From Anastrepha obliqua (lineage: Eukaryota; Arthropoda; Insecta; Diptera; Tephritidae), in the NCBI RefSeq assembly GCF_027943255.1, contig NC_072894.1, positions 76,237,601 through 76,301,600 of the forward strand: a DNA stretch of 64,000 bases, read 5' to 3'. Of the stretch, positions 37,901-48,778 are shown one piece after another. The translations under genes were made by a program, and so were the position numbers. Each line of letters starts with the position of its first letter. Within the stretch, counting starts at the first letter, position 1. The notes under the pieces are model-generated. The model did no database searches, was not told the DNA's origin, and saw nothing but the letters and a program-made list of their open reading frames with translations.

Positions 37901-40900
37901 AAGGCATATGCGCACACCATATGTGGAATTAAAGTTGAAATAAAAATTTTCTCTCTGAGCACTCAATCTGAGCATAAATGAAAATTGTGGATCGTTTGCT
38001 ACAGCTATTCTTTTTTCTAATCACGGTGACACCTCGGCAAGTCCTCAATTTTCGCATTTCTGTTAAGAAAAAGCTTCTCATAAAAAACTATCTACCGTTC
38101 GGAGTCGGTCCCCCCTATTTGTAGAGCAAATTTAAGACGCACAAATTGAAGGAAAGACAGGGCCAAACACCTAATAAAGAATATACGCCCCAATTACACA
38201 TGGTGCATGCATGTATATATACATATGTAATACAAGTATGTGTATTAGGGCGGGTCGATTTAAAAATCGCTCACTGCTCTGTGAAAATCGTATTCTAGGG
38301 ATCAAAATAAGAAACTTTACCGAAGAAACCATACCTCTAAAACGAATTCTGATGTCCCCCAATTTGGGTCGAACGAAAACTCCCACTTTGACCCATTTAG
38401 AGTGCCCCAATCAAGTCCAAATGTTTGACCGACCCCCACTAACTTTGGACGGCCGATCCACCCATGCCAGTGGCACATCCCCTGGAACTCCCCTGGGGGG
38501 TTCCCCATACAATCATTTCAAAATATCACCATTTTTGGCCTTTACATGAGAAAAGACACTAAAAGTTCGACCCAAATTGGGGGACATCAGAATTCGTTTT
38601 AGAGGTATGGTTCCTTGGGCAAAGTTTCTTATTTTGATCCCTAGAATATGATTTTCACAGAGCAATGGACGATTTTTTTGCCTCCCCACAAATCGACCCG
38701 GCCTAATGTGTATAATATATATCTAACAGCAAGTACCTAGAAAAGTACTATTGACTATGCCTCAAAGTAATTCTGTGCAGAGAAACAATTGCCCTACAAT
38801 TTTCTGAATTATTGACTTGCTCCAATTAATTAACACGTTGAACGCCATGGGGGTCACCGGTGACCAGCACTAAGTTTTTTTCTAGCGCCACGGCTAGGAT
38901 TGTAAGAAAAACGTAATTTGACTAAAATTAAAAGTTTTAAGTTTTCAATTTTATTTACGTTATTGCAATAGCGTAATTGATATAATGTAGTATACAAAAA
39001 TATTTAATTTAAATATGAGAAATGTGTGTATAAATTTCATGTGCACATAATATGTTTTGGATACTAACAAAATCGGCGTGGCATTCAACGTGTTAAATAC
39101 AAAGGTCTAAGCGACCCCAAAAGGGAAGCAGCATCTCTTATTAACTTCAAGTTTATAAGCTTTATCATTTTGTGAGATGATGAAAAATATCTCTTGGATA
39201 TGAAATCGTATTAGTTAATCTCAGGCAAGCGATGTAGTTAACATATACTTGCCAGGGTGTAGGCTGGAACGCATTTCCCTGAGTCAGTGAGAAGATAACA
39301 TATCCTTATACAATAAAGACTTTACTTTTCCCTATAATTGCGCAACTAATTTTACAAAGCACAAACACCTTACAATTTTAGAGGAGCATATATCGATGGT
39401 TTTCGAGAAAAGTGACATAATTGAAAAATACAAAATACTGAGTTGGGTCAGTTTTCTAGATAAGTGACGCGCCAATTCGATCACCTGACAAAACGACACT
39501 AACGCCATCTCTCAGAACTGCTTCAAGATTCGCTTATGACGCTTTTCCAGATAAAAATATATAAACTCTGTAGTTGAGTTTTGCTTTAACGGCAAAACTC
39601 CGAATTTTGAGTTCATTTTGAGTTGTGTCGTTCTTTTTCTCGAAAGCCATCGATATCAAGTACTATTATGCAGGAGGATTATAAATTTGTTCACACAACT
39701 GTATGTAACAGCATAATCGACTCGATCTGATGCATACACATCTATAGCAAAATACTCAGAGTATAGAGAGGATTTGATGTAGCCATGTCTGACCGTCCGT
39801 GTGTCTGTGCGCACGATAACTCGAATATAAAACTGATATATTTCAATTAAACTTAGTATACATACATATTACAAGATACCTATATTACCGGTCAATAACC
39901 ACGCCCATCTGCCATATAACAGTAATTTTCCAAAAAGAATAAAATGTTGTATTTCTGTTATAAATGAAACAAAATTAGTCAAATCTGCTACAAATAAAGA
40001 AACCAAAAAACTTAATACTCGACGATGTCACACCCACCTTTGGGTAAAAGCATGTATCTCTATAAGGGCTTAATAAAACTTGCCCAAACTTTGTACACGT
40101 CACCTGCACGTCCCCACTTCATTCATTCGACATAAATATAATATTATTGATATCGAATAAAAATCACGCCCACTTTTTACATGATAAGACTAAATTTCCT
40201 CATGTCCGTCTTATGTTACAAGCAATAACTCTCATTCACTAAGAGTTTATTTGAATCTAATTTAAATTTTGCTGAAATGAGCGCGTGTTTATAATAAAGT
40301 TCGATCTGGACCGAATTTAGCACTTCCTTACTTGTACCAATCATATTTTTGTTGTTAATATTTTAATTTTTTCTTCATTCTTCTCGTCTTCATTTTTTGT
40401 TTTTGTTTTTTATGCATCTTTTACTTGCCTTTCGCTCTAAACAACTTTCGATTTTAACATTCCGATGTTAAGACCGAATATTTGTAACAGCAGCAGTAAT
40501 AGGTTATGGTAGGCGCATTTGTATGTATGTATGCATGTATATACCTACGTATATAGATATGCACTAACCTACAACATCCGCTTCATTCGTAAGTCCCAGT
40601 AAAGCTGTAACTGATTGCTTAACAAAGTGGTTGTCGAAAATTTCCACCGCAACAACAACAACGTACCTCATCTTAGTCGACTTGTTTCTCACCATCTTCT
40701 CGAAATCACAACTGTTGTTAATTCAAGTTTTTGAAATTAACTGTTTGCGGCATACTCAGAAAGGGCAAAAGAAAGAGTTGGATTATATGTATGTATGTAT
40801 GTAGGTGGATTAGGGTGAATTGATTTGTACGAAAACACAACGTTTTTACCAAAATAAAAATAAAATTGTGTTGATTGCATGAAATTTTATTAAACAAAAA

Positions 40901-43900
40901 ATAAATGTTGATTAGTGAATTCACCAAACACAAACAACCAAATTTTGTTTCTCCCAATACACTCGACTTACACTACAGAGATGCTTAACACGTTCCCGCC
41001 GGGGCTGTTATTCATGGTCTTCGCCCACAGACGGCAACGTTTACATCTTTTCGCTCTATCGGAAGCGATTGCAGGTTATATAAAACGAAATTTTTTCATA
41101 AGGGTAGTCGTTTATGGCTTCTCATCTCATAGGTACCGTCTAATAAAGTACCATTGGTGGTACACGCCGTCCCATGAAGCAATCTTGTGCGAGCCACCGG
41201 TGGTACGCGCCGGCGTGAACGTGTTAAACAAGTATGTCATTGCTTTTTTTTGATGGTCTAAAATTCATCCCACTTTGTTGGCAAACCCTGCTTGATCGGT
41301 GATTCTTGGCCCAACAGCACAGTGTTTTTAAGGTTTTATGTGCAGTTCACAAGTACCATTAATTGGTCAATAAAACAAAATCGATTCAATTATTCAGTAA
41401 AATAGCCAATATCTGTATGTACTTACATATGAACACTTCTCACAATTTAAAAAATATTTTTTATAGACCCATTTTAGAATCGCCTTCTACATATTTAACC
41501 TAAATTTGCTTTATTTATTTAAAATTATAATCTGTTTCAATTTTGCAATAATAAACTAATTTAATACAATTTTTATTTGAAATTTTATTTGGGTTTCTTA
41601 ATCCTTTGGGGATGAGTGTCGGCATATAGACGCCCAAATTAGTTCGTAGCTGCAAGGTTCGAGACGTCTGTCGTTCTGAACGATAAGTTACGCATATGTA
41701 GGTATAGTAAAAGAGTCACGTTTTCATTCAAAGACATTAGTGGACATCAGTGATGAAGTATTATCTTCCTTACAATGTAAACTTACGATGTGAGAAGACG
41801 GTAGAGTCAGAACGAATTTCAGTTCTTCGATTCAGTCTCTCAGTGTCACTGCCAGAGGAACCAGCAGGCTTTTTATATATTTTATATTTTAACCTACGCA
41901 CTGTTGTAACAGTTCTGATGAATATTTGAATGTGATAAAACGGAAGATGACGGCATTACTTCGTCTAGAGGAAGTGAAGTCCATGCAATAAGGAAACCAC
42001 ACAGGCATTTCAACATTAGCAGTGATGACAGTTTGTTTATAATTATTTTTTGATTTTATGAAACAATTTTCTTGTGTTAAATAAAGCCTTCGTTTTAATA
42101 ACGTTCAACGTATTTATTTCTTATTATTATTTCCTTACTGCGCACTCCAATACCTCTCGTCCTCAGCGACGCTTGCCCGTCGACGGTTCGGCTCCGCGGA
42201 AGGGCTCCGTCCCCAAAGAGTTAATATGCATTTTTTGTACACTTTTTTTATTATCATAGCTTGATTACTGATTTACTTTGAAAAAGAGAAGTTTAGAACT
42301 TGGAACATTGTTATTTAAAATATTTTTTTAAATATTGTCAGCATTGCGCGGGGAATGCTGATATTTATTTATAATTGTCTAACAAATGCATTATTCAAAA
42401 CTATGTCCACCACAAACAAGATTAGGGATGCAAACTAGTAAAAAAAGCTCTTGCATTAATAGCATGGCGCTTAGGTTAAATAAATGGCTGCCCTAGCTAA
42501 AGAGCTCACTTAGACAAATGTAATTCGTCCGTTGTGGTGCCATACATGGGAGAGGGGAAAGGAGATGGGAAGGAAGAAGGAGCTTTGGGGTTTGATACGA
42601 TGATGACCATACATTTTACGACGGCGCCGACGGGGGCTGATTTGCGTTCGTAGTTGGCCGTAACAAGCTACTAATGAACTTCATCAACTTTATGACATCT
42701 ACACCGGCTATATCCGCAGGCGTAGCGAAAAAGTAAGAGCCCAGATATCTAAGTCTTTGCCAGGCGAGAGCAGGGCAGCTGAGAAGAAGGTGTTGAGATG
42801 ATTCCACCTCGTCCTCCAGACAGTTTCTGCAGAACGGACTTGAGGCAATCCCAAGTCTTACGGCGTGAACACCTAACGGACAGTGTCCTGTAAGGATGCC
42901 CACCAAATTTGAGAGCTGGGGTTTTGTTAGCCTTAGGAGTTCTCTTGAGCGTCCCCGATCTACCCGTGGCCAGAAGGATCTCGCGACCTTGCACGTTTGC
43001 ACAGTAGCCCAGCGCTCGCTGAGTTGTCTCGAGGCCCATCTTTCCAGGAGCAGACCACAGCTTCTCAGGGGAACCCCAATTCTCTCATTACGCGACGAAA
43101 CCGTCTCCAAAGTTCCCTGTCTAGCCAGCTCATCAGCCCAGCAGTTTCCCTCTATGCCGCTGTGCCCGGGTACCCAAATGAGCCTGATGATGAAGTATTC
43201 GGATGCAATCGAGAGAGAAGCCAGACATTCTCCGACCAATCTCGAGCGCACAAACAGCGAGCCCAAGGCCCTAATTGCCGATTGGCTATCGGAGTAGATG
43301 TTTACTTCCTTAACGGTAATTACCGAATTGAGCAACCAGTCCACCGCTTCCTTAATTGCGGATACCTCCGCTTGGAAAACACTACAGTGGTCCGGGAGCC
43401 TAAATTTAAGTTTGATGGGAGGCTCCTTGCAGAATACTCCCCCACCAACCCTTCCGTCCAACTTCGAGCCATCCGTGAACATGTTTGCCATGCCTTGCCG
43501 CCGAATGTTGCACCCCGCCCACTCATCCCTTGAGGGAATGTGGGTAGAAAAAGGTCCGCTCGGACCTAGCGTGGGTGTACAGTGGTCCAGCACCATAGGG
43601 ATGAACTCAAAGTTTTTAAGAATACTAGAGTGTCCGTAACTTAAGTCTAGCCTATGGCCCGAACACCTTAACCTGATTGCGGCGCGTGCAGCGGTAGTTT
43701 TTCCTACAATGTCCACGGGCGCCACATTCAGCATAGCGTTAAGCGCTAGAGTAGGAGTAGTACGGAGAGCCCCACTGATTCCAATGAGGGCAGACCTTTG
43801 TACCTTCTCCAGCTTCTTAACTGATACCATCCTTTCTAGCGAGTTCCACCAGACAAGGACTCCGTATAGCAAGATTGGTTTTATAATCGTCTTATAAAGC

Positions 43901-46900
43901 CAAAAAGTGACTTTAGGCGAGAGGCCCCATCTTTTGCGGATAGCGCCCCTGCAACCATACAGGGCGACTGTTGTCTTTCTGATTCTCTCCTCAATGTTTG
44001 GCTTCCATGTAAGACCTCTGTCAAGGATGAGTCCCAGGTACTTCACCTTGTCAGAGAGCACCAACGGAGCGCCCGATATTGAGGGGAGAAGCACTCTTGG
44101 TACTTTGTATTTCCTCGTAAATAAGACGAGCTCCGTCTTCAGAGGATTAATCGATAGGCCGCATTTAGCGGTCCAATTTATAACTAGATTCAGATACCCC
44201 TGCATCAGTTCCATCAGAGTATCTAGAAACTTGCCTCTGACAATAAGTGCCACGTCATCCGCGTAGGCAATCACCTTACAGCCCCTCCCCTCCAGCTCCT
44301 CCAGCAGACCGTTAAGTACGGCAACCCAGAGTAGTGGCGAGAGAACACCCCCTTGCGGAGTGCCTCTGTTCACTTGCCGGCGGAGAGAGGTGTCACCCCA
44401 TTCTGCCACGACCGTTCTATCGGTAAGCATCGTGTGGATAAGCCTTATAAGTTCGGTTCCGACTCCTAGTTTACCTAGCGACCTGGTGTAGCATGGCGCT
44501 TACAACCCCTAGTCTTCTTTATGTATGTTTTGAATTTTCCCTACAAATGGAGTGTAAGCCAAAAATTCGAGCCACCCTAATGAGTATATGTGAATGCATT
44601 TACTATAAATAAACATAGGGATTTTACTTTGCCTTGGTGGTATGATTTGAGCAGTTCATTTTTTTATGCGTTTAAATTTATTGTGTATGAATTGTGTCTA
44701 CAAAAAACACGCGCACATATAAGTTAATCTGTGTTTTTGTAGGACGGTTACCTGAGGCCCACAAAATACCCAGCTGCTCATAGCCGTTTTGATTTCTTTC
44801 ACCTACAGCGTATTAAAAACACAATTCAGCAAATTTGTTAAGGTTTGAAGCTTGTTGGCTGTTGTTGCCGCTTTTACTTTGGTTGGTTGTTATGCAATTT
44901 CAAAACAGTTACAGCGTAGTATTTTCGTTACTTACCTTATACTTTTGTACAGTCATTATTTTTTTTTCTGGTGTTTTGTAACATTTTTCGGCAGCGAAGT
45001 GTATCGAATCTGCATCTGCAAAGGGAGCACTCAAGTTTTGTGCTATGCATACTCGTATAAATATGTATATATTTAAACACTGCCATTGTAGCATAGTAAT
45101 ACAAAAAGTTAATTCATTTTCTCAGTATGCAACAATTTTATTTATTTGCCCCACGCCACGCATTATCCGTTGTTGAGTAATCGCATAGTTTAGTCAAAAT
45201 TTTGATGTGTAAATGCGTTTTTGTTATTTTGCGCAGAAGTGACGAAAAATGTTTTCTTTGCAAAATTAACTGTTTTCAACTGCAATCACTCCTGCTTTAA
45301 TGTCTTAATTATATTAGTTTGCATATTAGTAGGTGGGTTGCAAAGAGTCATGTTGTCAAAATAAGCCAAGCAATAAATTTAGTTATAACTACTGGGGTAA
45401 ATGCACGTTTACATAGTTGTTTTAATTTATCGGCGGTTCGCGTCCCGCTTGCTCTACGTCAACTTATAAAGTACACATAAATGCACTTTAAGCTCTTAAG
45501 GCTCCAGAAATTTAGTTTGTTTGTTCATACACATGTCGACCAGAGATAGTTAATGAAATGAAATTTTGGAATATACAGTTGCGGACAAAACTCTCCGTTT
45601 TTTCTTAATTTCTCCCAATATAAAGTATTTAAAAGAAATGTAATGATGCAGTTTTATTTTAAGTCTAATTATGTATTTAACAAATGTAAAAAAAAAAATA
45701 TTTTCAGTATTTACTTTAAAAGTTATTCACGAAAAACCAAAAAAATGCACTGACAAAAGTGTGCATACGTTATATTAAGACACTTATTTTGCTCTTCTTT
45801 TAGGCGAATACTTAACTGTAAAGTACCGTTTGTTTTATTTTGTGGTTCTACTTTGCATTCTTCTTACAATTTATGGCATTCTGTCTTTTGAAAGTGTGTA
45901 CGATCGGAATAATGTCGCTCCGCAAAGAAATCTCCACTGATTTGAGAAAATTAGTTTTTGAGTACAGAAGTATATTAATAAGAAATTCTTTGGTGAAAAA
46001 GCTGATTTATTGCATTTAAGCAAGTCTACGGTACAAACTATTTGTAACAACTTTGAAACATCCAATTCTCTGGAGAGTAAGGCGCGTAGTGGCCGGCCCA
46101 AGAACTCAACCGGAGAGATGTATCCTTTATTCGCAAAGCAGTCAATCAGAATCCGAAAATACATGCTACTGATTTGGCCCAGGAGGTAGCCGAGAGGCAT
46201 CAAGTTGTTGTCCACCCATGCACAATAAGCAGGGCCCTTAAGTTCCAGTCACAGGAGTTGGAAACCTCGTTTTCATTGAAGGAAATATGAATCGCTTCCA
46301 ATACAAGACCATTTTGGAACAAAACCTGATGCTATCCGTGGACAAACTAGGCCTAGGCTCGAGCTGGATCTTCCAGTAAGATAATGACCCGAAGCATACT
46401 GCGCAAATCGTCAAGGACTGGCTGCTGTATTATGGTCCACGGCAACTATATTCACCTCCACAAATCCCGGACTTAAACATTATTGAGCATGTTTGGGAGC
46501 GAAAGATTCGGAAGCACTCTATTACTAGTGCTCCAATCCTCAAAGAGAAGTTGCTGCAGGAATGGCAGAATATGTCCGTGGAGGAGCTTGAAAACTTAGC
46601 AGTTTCAATGCCCAGAATGCAAGCAGTCATCGATGCTGGCGGTGGCCCAACAAAATATTAATTTCCACAAATTTAATCAGTTTTCCTAGATAATTCTTAT
46701 TTTCTAGGTTCGTATGTACACTTTTGTCAGTGCCTTTTTTTGGTTTTTCGTGAATAACTTTTAAAGTAAATACTGAAAATATTTTTTTTCACATTTGTTA
46801 TATAATTAAAACAAAACTACATCATTACATTTCTTTTAAATGCTTTAGATCGTGAGAAATTAAGAAAAAAGGGTCGTACGGAGAGTTTTGTCCGCAACTG

Positions 46901-48778
46901 TACATATTTGGTACATACATATGTATCTATTTATGTATGCGTAACGAAACATTTCAAAAATGTTAAAATTATTACATAATGTTGTCTTATTTAGTAAATA
47001 TTTACTTAATTTATGTCATTTATAATTCGTATTTCTCATTATTACAGGACGCTGTCTGCGAGGGACCCCATGTAGACTCTGCTGCGTTGCCACTCGAACA
47101 CAGATCTGTTTACGGCCCACCTGCACCTTCGCCCGTATATGGTGCCCAACAGGGTCCGTTACCCGCAGGCGTGAGCAATGAAATTTCCGAAGATGCTTGG
47201 CCACTTTCCACCACTAACGATAGCCCACAGATTAAACATTTGCAAGTGCAGTGCGAAAAGACGCACATGCGCGTCAACATCGAATTCGATCGCCCCTTCT
47301 ACGGTATGATATTTTCAAAGGGCTTCTACAGTGATCCGCACTGTGTACATTTAAAACCGGGTACTGGGCACCTTAGCGCCACATTTGAGATATTTCTCAA
47401 TAGCTGCGGCATGACGAGCTCGGCAAATCATAATGCGGCAGGTTATGGCGCGCCAACACCCTCCGGCAGTTACGTTGAGAACACCATCATCATACAATAT
47501 GATCCGTATGTGCAAGAGGTGTGGGACCAGGCTAGAAAGTTGCGTTGCACATGGTATGATTTTTATGAAAAGGCTGTCACATTCCGCCCATTCCAAGTCG
47601 ATATGTTGCATGCGGTCACTGCTAATTTCCTTGGCGATAATCTGCAATGTTGGATGCAAATTCAAGTAGGCAAAGGACCGTGGGCTTCCGAAGTGTCGGG
47701 CATTGTCAAAATAGGCCAGACAATGACCATGGTGTTGGCTATTAAAGATGATGAAAACAAATTTGATATGTTGGTACGCAATTGTGTAGCTCATGATGGC
47801 AAGCGTGCGCCCATACAATTGGTCGATCAGAATGGTTGCGTTGTTCGTCCTAAAATTATGAGCAAATTCCAGAAAATAAAGAACTTTGGTCCATCGGCAT
47901 CGGTAGTCAGTTTTGCATACTTCCAAGCGTTTAAATTCCCCGACTCCATGAATGTGCACTTCCAGTGCGTGATACAAGTGTGTCGCTATAATTGCCCTGA
48001 GCCAAAGTGTGGTCTAGGACTACCGGGTGGTGAATATGGTGTACCACAAATCAGCAACAATGCGCTTTCAGCAGAATACGGCGCACCAGAACCTTACGAA
48101 CGCAACGATTACGCGTTGGGCGGTCTACCACCAGCAGCCTACCCAGATCCACGCCACCAAGCTGCTGATGCTACTGGCGCTTACTCTGAAAATCAACCAG
48201 ATGTGGTGCCCTCACCACAAGCGCAAACGGCCGGTGTCACAACCCCCGAATCTGGATTGCAAAGTTCCCAAGCGACACCACAAAATGCAAACGATTTACA
48301 TATGCCACCACCACCACTACCTGGGCAACCTGGCCAGTATAGCACAGTGAAGCGCAAGGATGAAATCGAGGGTGGCAATCTGGTATCGCTCGGTGGGCGT
48401 CCACGTTCAGTTGAAGGACTCGATGATTTACGCGGCGTACGTAGACGACGCGATACCTTTGATATCGTGGTAAAGCCACGTATTTACAAACGAGACACGC
48501 AAGAAATGACCGATGTCAATACAAGTCGAACTATTCAGGTGGTAGCGCCAGGCGATGTGAACTTTGCGCTCAACAATAACTCTAATAATGAGACCGTAGT
48601 TATACAATCGGCACGATCTGCTGATCCTGAAACGATTTGTATGTCTGTGCCGAGCTTTGTCGGTGGTCTGGTAATGTTGTTGTTGGTGCTAGCTGTAGCA
48701 TCTCTAGTCGCCGCATTCCTCTTCGTGCGAGTACGGCATTTTGATCGGAAGGGAGCCTCCATGGCGTATGTTAATTAA
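31964..48778 (+). CDS. dyl: ZP-domain transmembrane protein, dusky/miniature/dusky-like family
   Basis: CDS joins 31964-32026 and 47048-48778 (597 aa). Exon 1 encodes a signal peptide (MGRQLRPYALATLFYLVFIA) and ends at a GTAAGT donor in phase 0. The acceptor TTATTACAG precedes GACGCTGTC at 47048, so the apparent start at 46979 is intronic. Residues ~88-340 form a zona pellucida domain with spaced Cys (VQCEKTHMRVNIEFDRPFYG; CRYNCPEPKC). A Pro/Gln/Gly-rich linker follows, then a furin-like RRRR site near residue 487, one membrane helix (~555-580) and a ~15-aa cytoplasmic tail. Family members organise apical cuticle and membrane contacts in wing hairs, bristles and denticles. The choice of dyl over dy or m rests partly on linkage with the CG1319 ortholog, recalled and not verified. 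The 15-kb intron is full of transposons. Confidence 0.85.
32536..32805. mobile_element. MITE, 270 bp, with ACTT duplication, in the dyl intron
   Basis: The ends CGTCCCCTTAGTAT and then AATAGCCTAT are inverted copies of each other, flanked by ACTT at 32532-32535 and 32806-32809. Next to the right end is a perfect 11-bp-stem hairpin (32763-32788, AATAGCCTATG-AGCA loop). There is no coding frame. Confidence 0.75.
33255..33830 (+). mobile_element. Mariner-like deletion derivative in the dyl intron
   Basis: The plus strand opens MNRITLEQRFQIVEIYSKK (33334-33390), then jumps to YFFRNEEGAAILVNGERYRA and MLTQFFFEKL. It has a trace of the QDGAT block (33565-33590) and ends RMVYVNRGHSGHMPDFIFKK-stop. 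It is related to 11952-12489 in its N terminus. Much of the core is deleted or shifted. The exact termini were not fixed. Confidence 0.7.
33840..34735. other. Intron sequence, nothing recognised
   Basis: AT-rich. The 83-codon frame at 34102-34353 has no recognised domain and is probably chance. Confidence 0.35.
34736..34815 (-). mobile_element. SINE tail fragment
   Basis: Plus strand has ATAATTGGCGCCGGCACCTTTTTGGACCGAGCTCCTCCA. This corresponds to the reverse of the SINE 3' region (GGAGGAGCTCGG...GCGCCAATTAT). The body is missing. An open frame crosses the segment on the minus strand (34685-35008); its function is unknown. Confidence 0.45.
34816..38044. other. 3.2 kb of dyl intron, no gene recognised
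   Basis: AT-rich with ATGT microsatellites. A possible TE end (AAGGGGACAGATACCTATAA) is at 36686. The segments 35330-35420 and 35590-35640 are less AT-rich and could be regulatory. No coding domain is found. Confidence 0.3.
38045..38195 (+). mobile_element. SINE copy in forward orientation
   Basis: This copy reads AAAAAGCTTCTCATAAAAAA, CTATCTACCGTTCGGAGTCG, then TTTGTAGAGCAAATTTAAGA, GGGCCAAACACCTAATAAAG and the tail ATACGCCCCAATTACA. The head region is reduced to CTCGGCAAGTCCT. Confidence 0.65.
38245..38706. mobile_element. Foldback MITE, copy 2 (462 bp) in the dyl intron
   Basis: It is flanked by TGTGTA at 38239-38244 and 38707-38712. Arms of about 130 bp (38245-38375 and 38565-38706) share TTAGGSCGGGTCGATTT, AGGGATCAAAATAAGAAACT, and CCCAATTTGGGTCGAAC. 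The unique centre holds GACCCATTTAGAGTGCCCCA and CCCTGGGGGGTTCCCCATAC. It is non-coding. This copy is more complete than 24153-24612. Confidence 0.9.
38834..39092. mobile_element. TTAA-flanked MITE (piggyBac-like), 259 bp
   Basis: TTAA at 38830-38833 and 39093-39096 flank inverted ends CACGTTGAACGCCATGG and (right, inward) CACGTTGAATGCCACGC. Near the left end lies the perfect 14-bp palindrome GGTCACCGGTGACC. Superfamily assignment rests on the TTAA target. Confidence 0.8.
39390..39656. mobile_element. MITE, 267 bp, ends ATATCGATGG
   Basis: The left ATATCGATGGTTTTCGAGAA and the right end read inward, ATATCGATGGCTTTCGAGAA, are inverted copies. An internal hairpin GAGTTTTGC-TTTAACG-GCAAAACTC lies at 39575-39600. 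It is non-coding and the superfamily is unknown. Confidence 0.7.
39657..40984. other. dyl intron, no gene recognised
   Basis: AT-rich DNA with an ATGT microsatellite at 40785-40803. No domain or TE end is recognised. Confidence 0.35.
40989..41223. mobile_element. TTAA-flanked MITE (piggyBac-like), 235 bp
   Basis: TTAA at 40985-40988 and 41224-41227 flank CACGTTCCCGCCGG and (right, inward) CACGTTCACGCCGG. The CACGTT start is shared with the element at 38834. The 112-codon frame over it is a by-product of the repeat. Confidence 0.85.
41602..42220. mobile_element. TTAA-flanked element (piggyBac-like), 619 bp
   Basis: TTAA at 41598-41601 and 42221-42224 flank inverted ends (TCCTTTGGGGATGAG at the left; CTCTTTGGGGACGGAG at the right, inward). 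A short frame reads SSRGSEVHAIRKPHRHFNIS and SDDSLF (41968-42045), resembling the acidic N-terminal region of piggyBac transposases, but this is weak. No complete gene is present. Confidence 0.65.
42460..42473. repeat. Target-site duplication, left
   Basis: TAGCATGGCGCTTA here equals 44489-44502 and bounds the antisense non-LTR insertion. Confidence 0.85.
42474..44488 (-). mobile_element. 5'-truncated non-LTR retrotransposon, antisense in the dyl intron
   Basis: A 14-bp duplication flanks an insertion whose 5' end (44488) lies inside the RT domain and whose 3' end is at 42474. There is no long poly(A) tail; the 3' end reads ...GCCATTTATTTAACC. The 3' UTR contains GGCACCACAACGGACGAATT. It is a different family from the 3.4-kb element. 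Confidence 0.85.
42616..44488 (-). pseudogene. Non-LTR pol fragment: RT C-terminal half plus RNase H, open frame over 600 codons
   Basis: The frame is uninterrupted from the truncated junction, reading YTRSLGKLGVGTELIRLIHT before the first ATG at 44430. RT blocks: RGTPQGGVLSPLLW (near 44350), IAYADD (near 44265), LSINPLKTELVLFTR and KYLGLILDRGLTWK. RNase H blocks: MFTDGSKLDG (near 43475), FQAEVSAIKEA, NIYSDSQSAIRAL and LIWVPGHSGIEGN (near 43170). A C-terminal CRNCLEDE...SQHLLLSCPAL motif follows. The stop is at 42616. The N-terminal endonuclease and first RT blocks are missing, so it is inactive although no stop codon interrupts it. Confidence 0.9.
44489..44502. repeat. Target-site duplication, right
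   Basis: TAGCATGGCGCTTA, identical to 42460-42473. Confidence 0.85.
44503..45573. other. dyl intron, no gene recognised
   Basis: AT-rich spacer between two transposons. Nothing is recognised in either strand. Confidence 0.4.
45576..46900 (+). mobile_element. Tc1-like transposon with ~195-bp inverted repeats
   Basis: TA flanks at 45574-45575 and 46901-46902. Ends start CAGTTGCGGACAAAACTCTC. The repeats run inward to GTGCATACG near 45772 and to its partner near 46708. Inner and outer parts (for example CACTGACAAAAGTG next to AAAAACCAAAAAAA) resemble the repeated binding sites of long-TIR Tc1 elements such as the Bari/S group. The 1325-bp length is normal for the family. Confidence 0.9.
45914..46661 (+). 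pseudogene. Tc1-like transposase, several frameshifts
   Basis: It starts MSLRKEISTDLRKLVFEYRS. After a shift it shows the DNA-binding part (LHLSKSTVQTICNNFETSNS, ARSGRPKN) and TISRALKFQ. Near the end it reads DNDPKHTAQIVKDWLL, then IPDLNIIEHVWERKIRKHSI and ends MPRMQAVIDAGGGPTKY-stop. The second Asp (DNDPKHTA) and the Glu (IEHVWE) of the DDE triad remain; the first Asp region is destroyed. It lies inside the dyl intron in the same orientation as the gene. Confidence 0.85.

Noticed and set aside
40915..41253. 112-codon frame
   Set aside because: It lies over the TTAA-flanked MITE and its termini; no protein family.
42896..44266. Several plus-strand open frames of 113-178 codons
   Set aside because: They are shadows of the antisense non-LTR pol frame.
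46979..47047. Start codon at 46979 for the ZP protein
   Set aside because: These 23 codons precede a clear acceptor (TTATTACAG at 47047) and do not form a good signal peptide; exon 1 at 31964 supplies one in phase.
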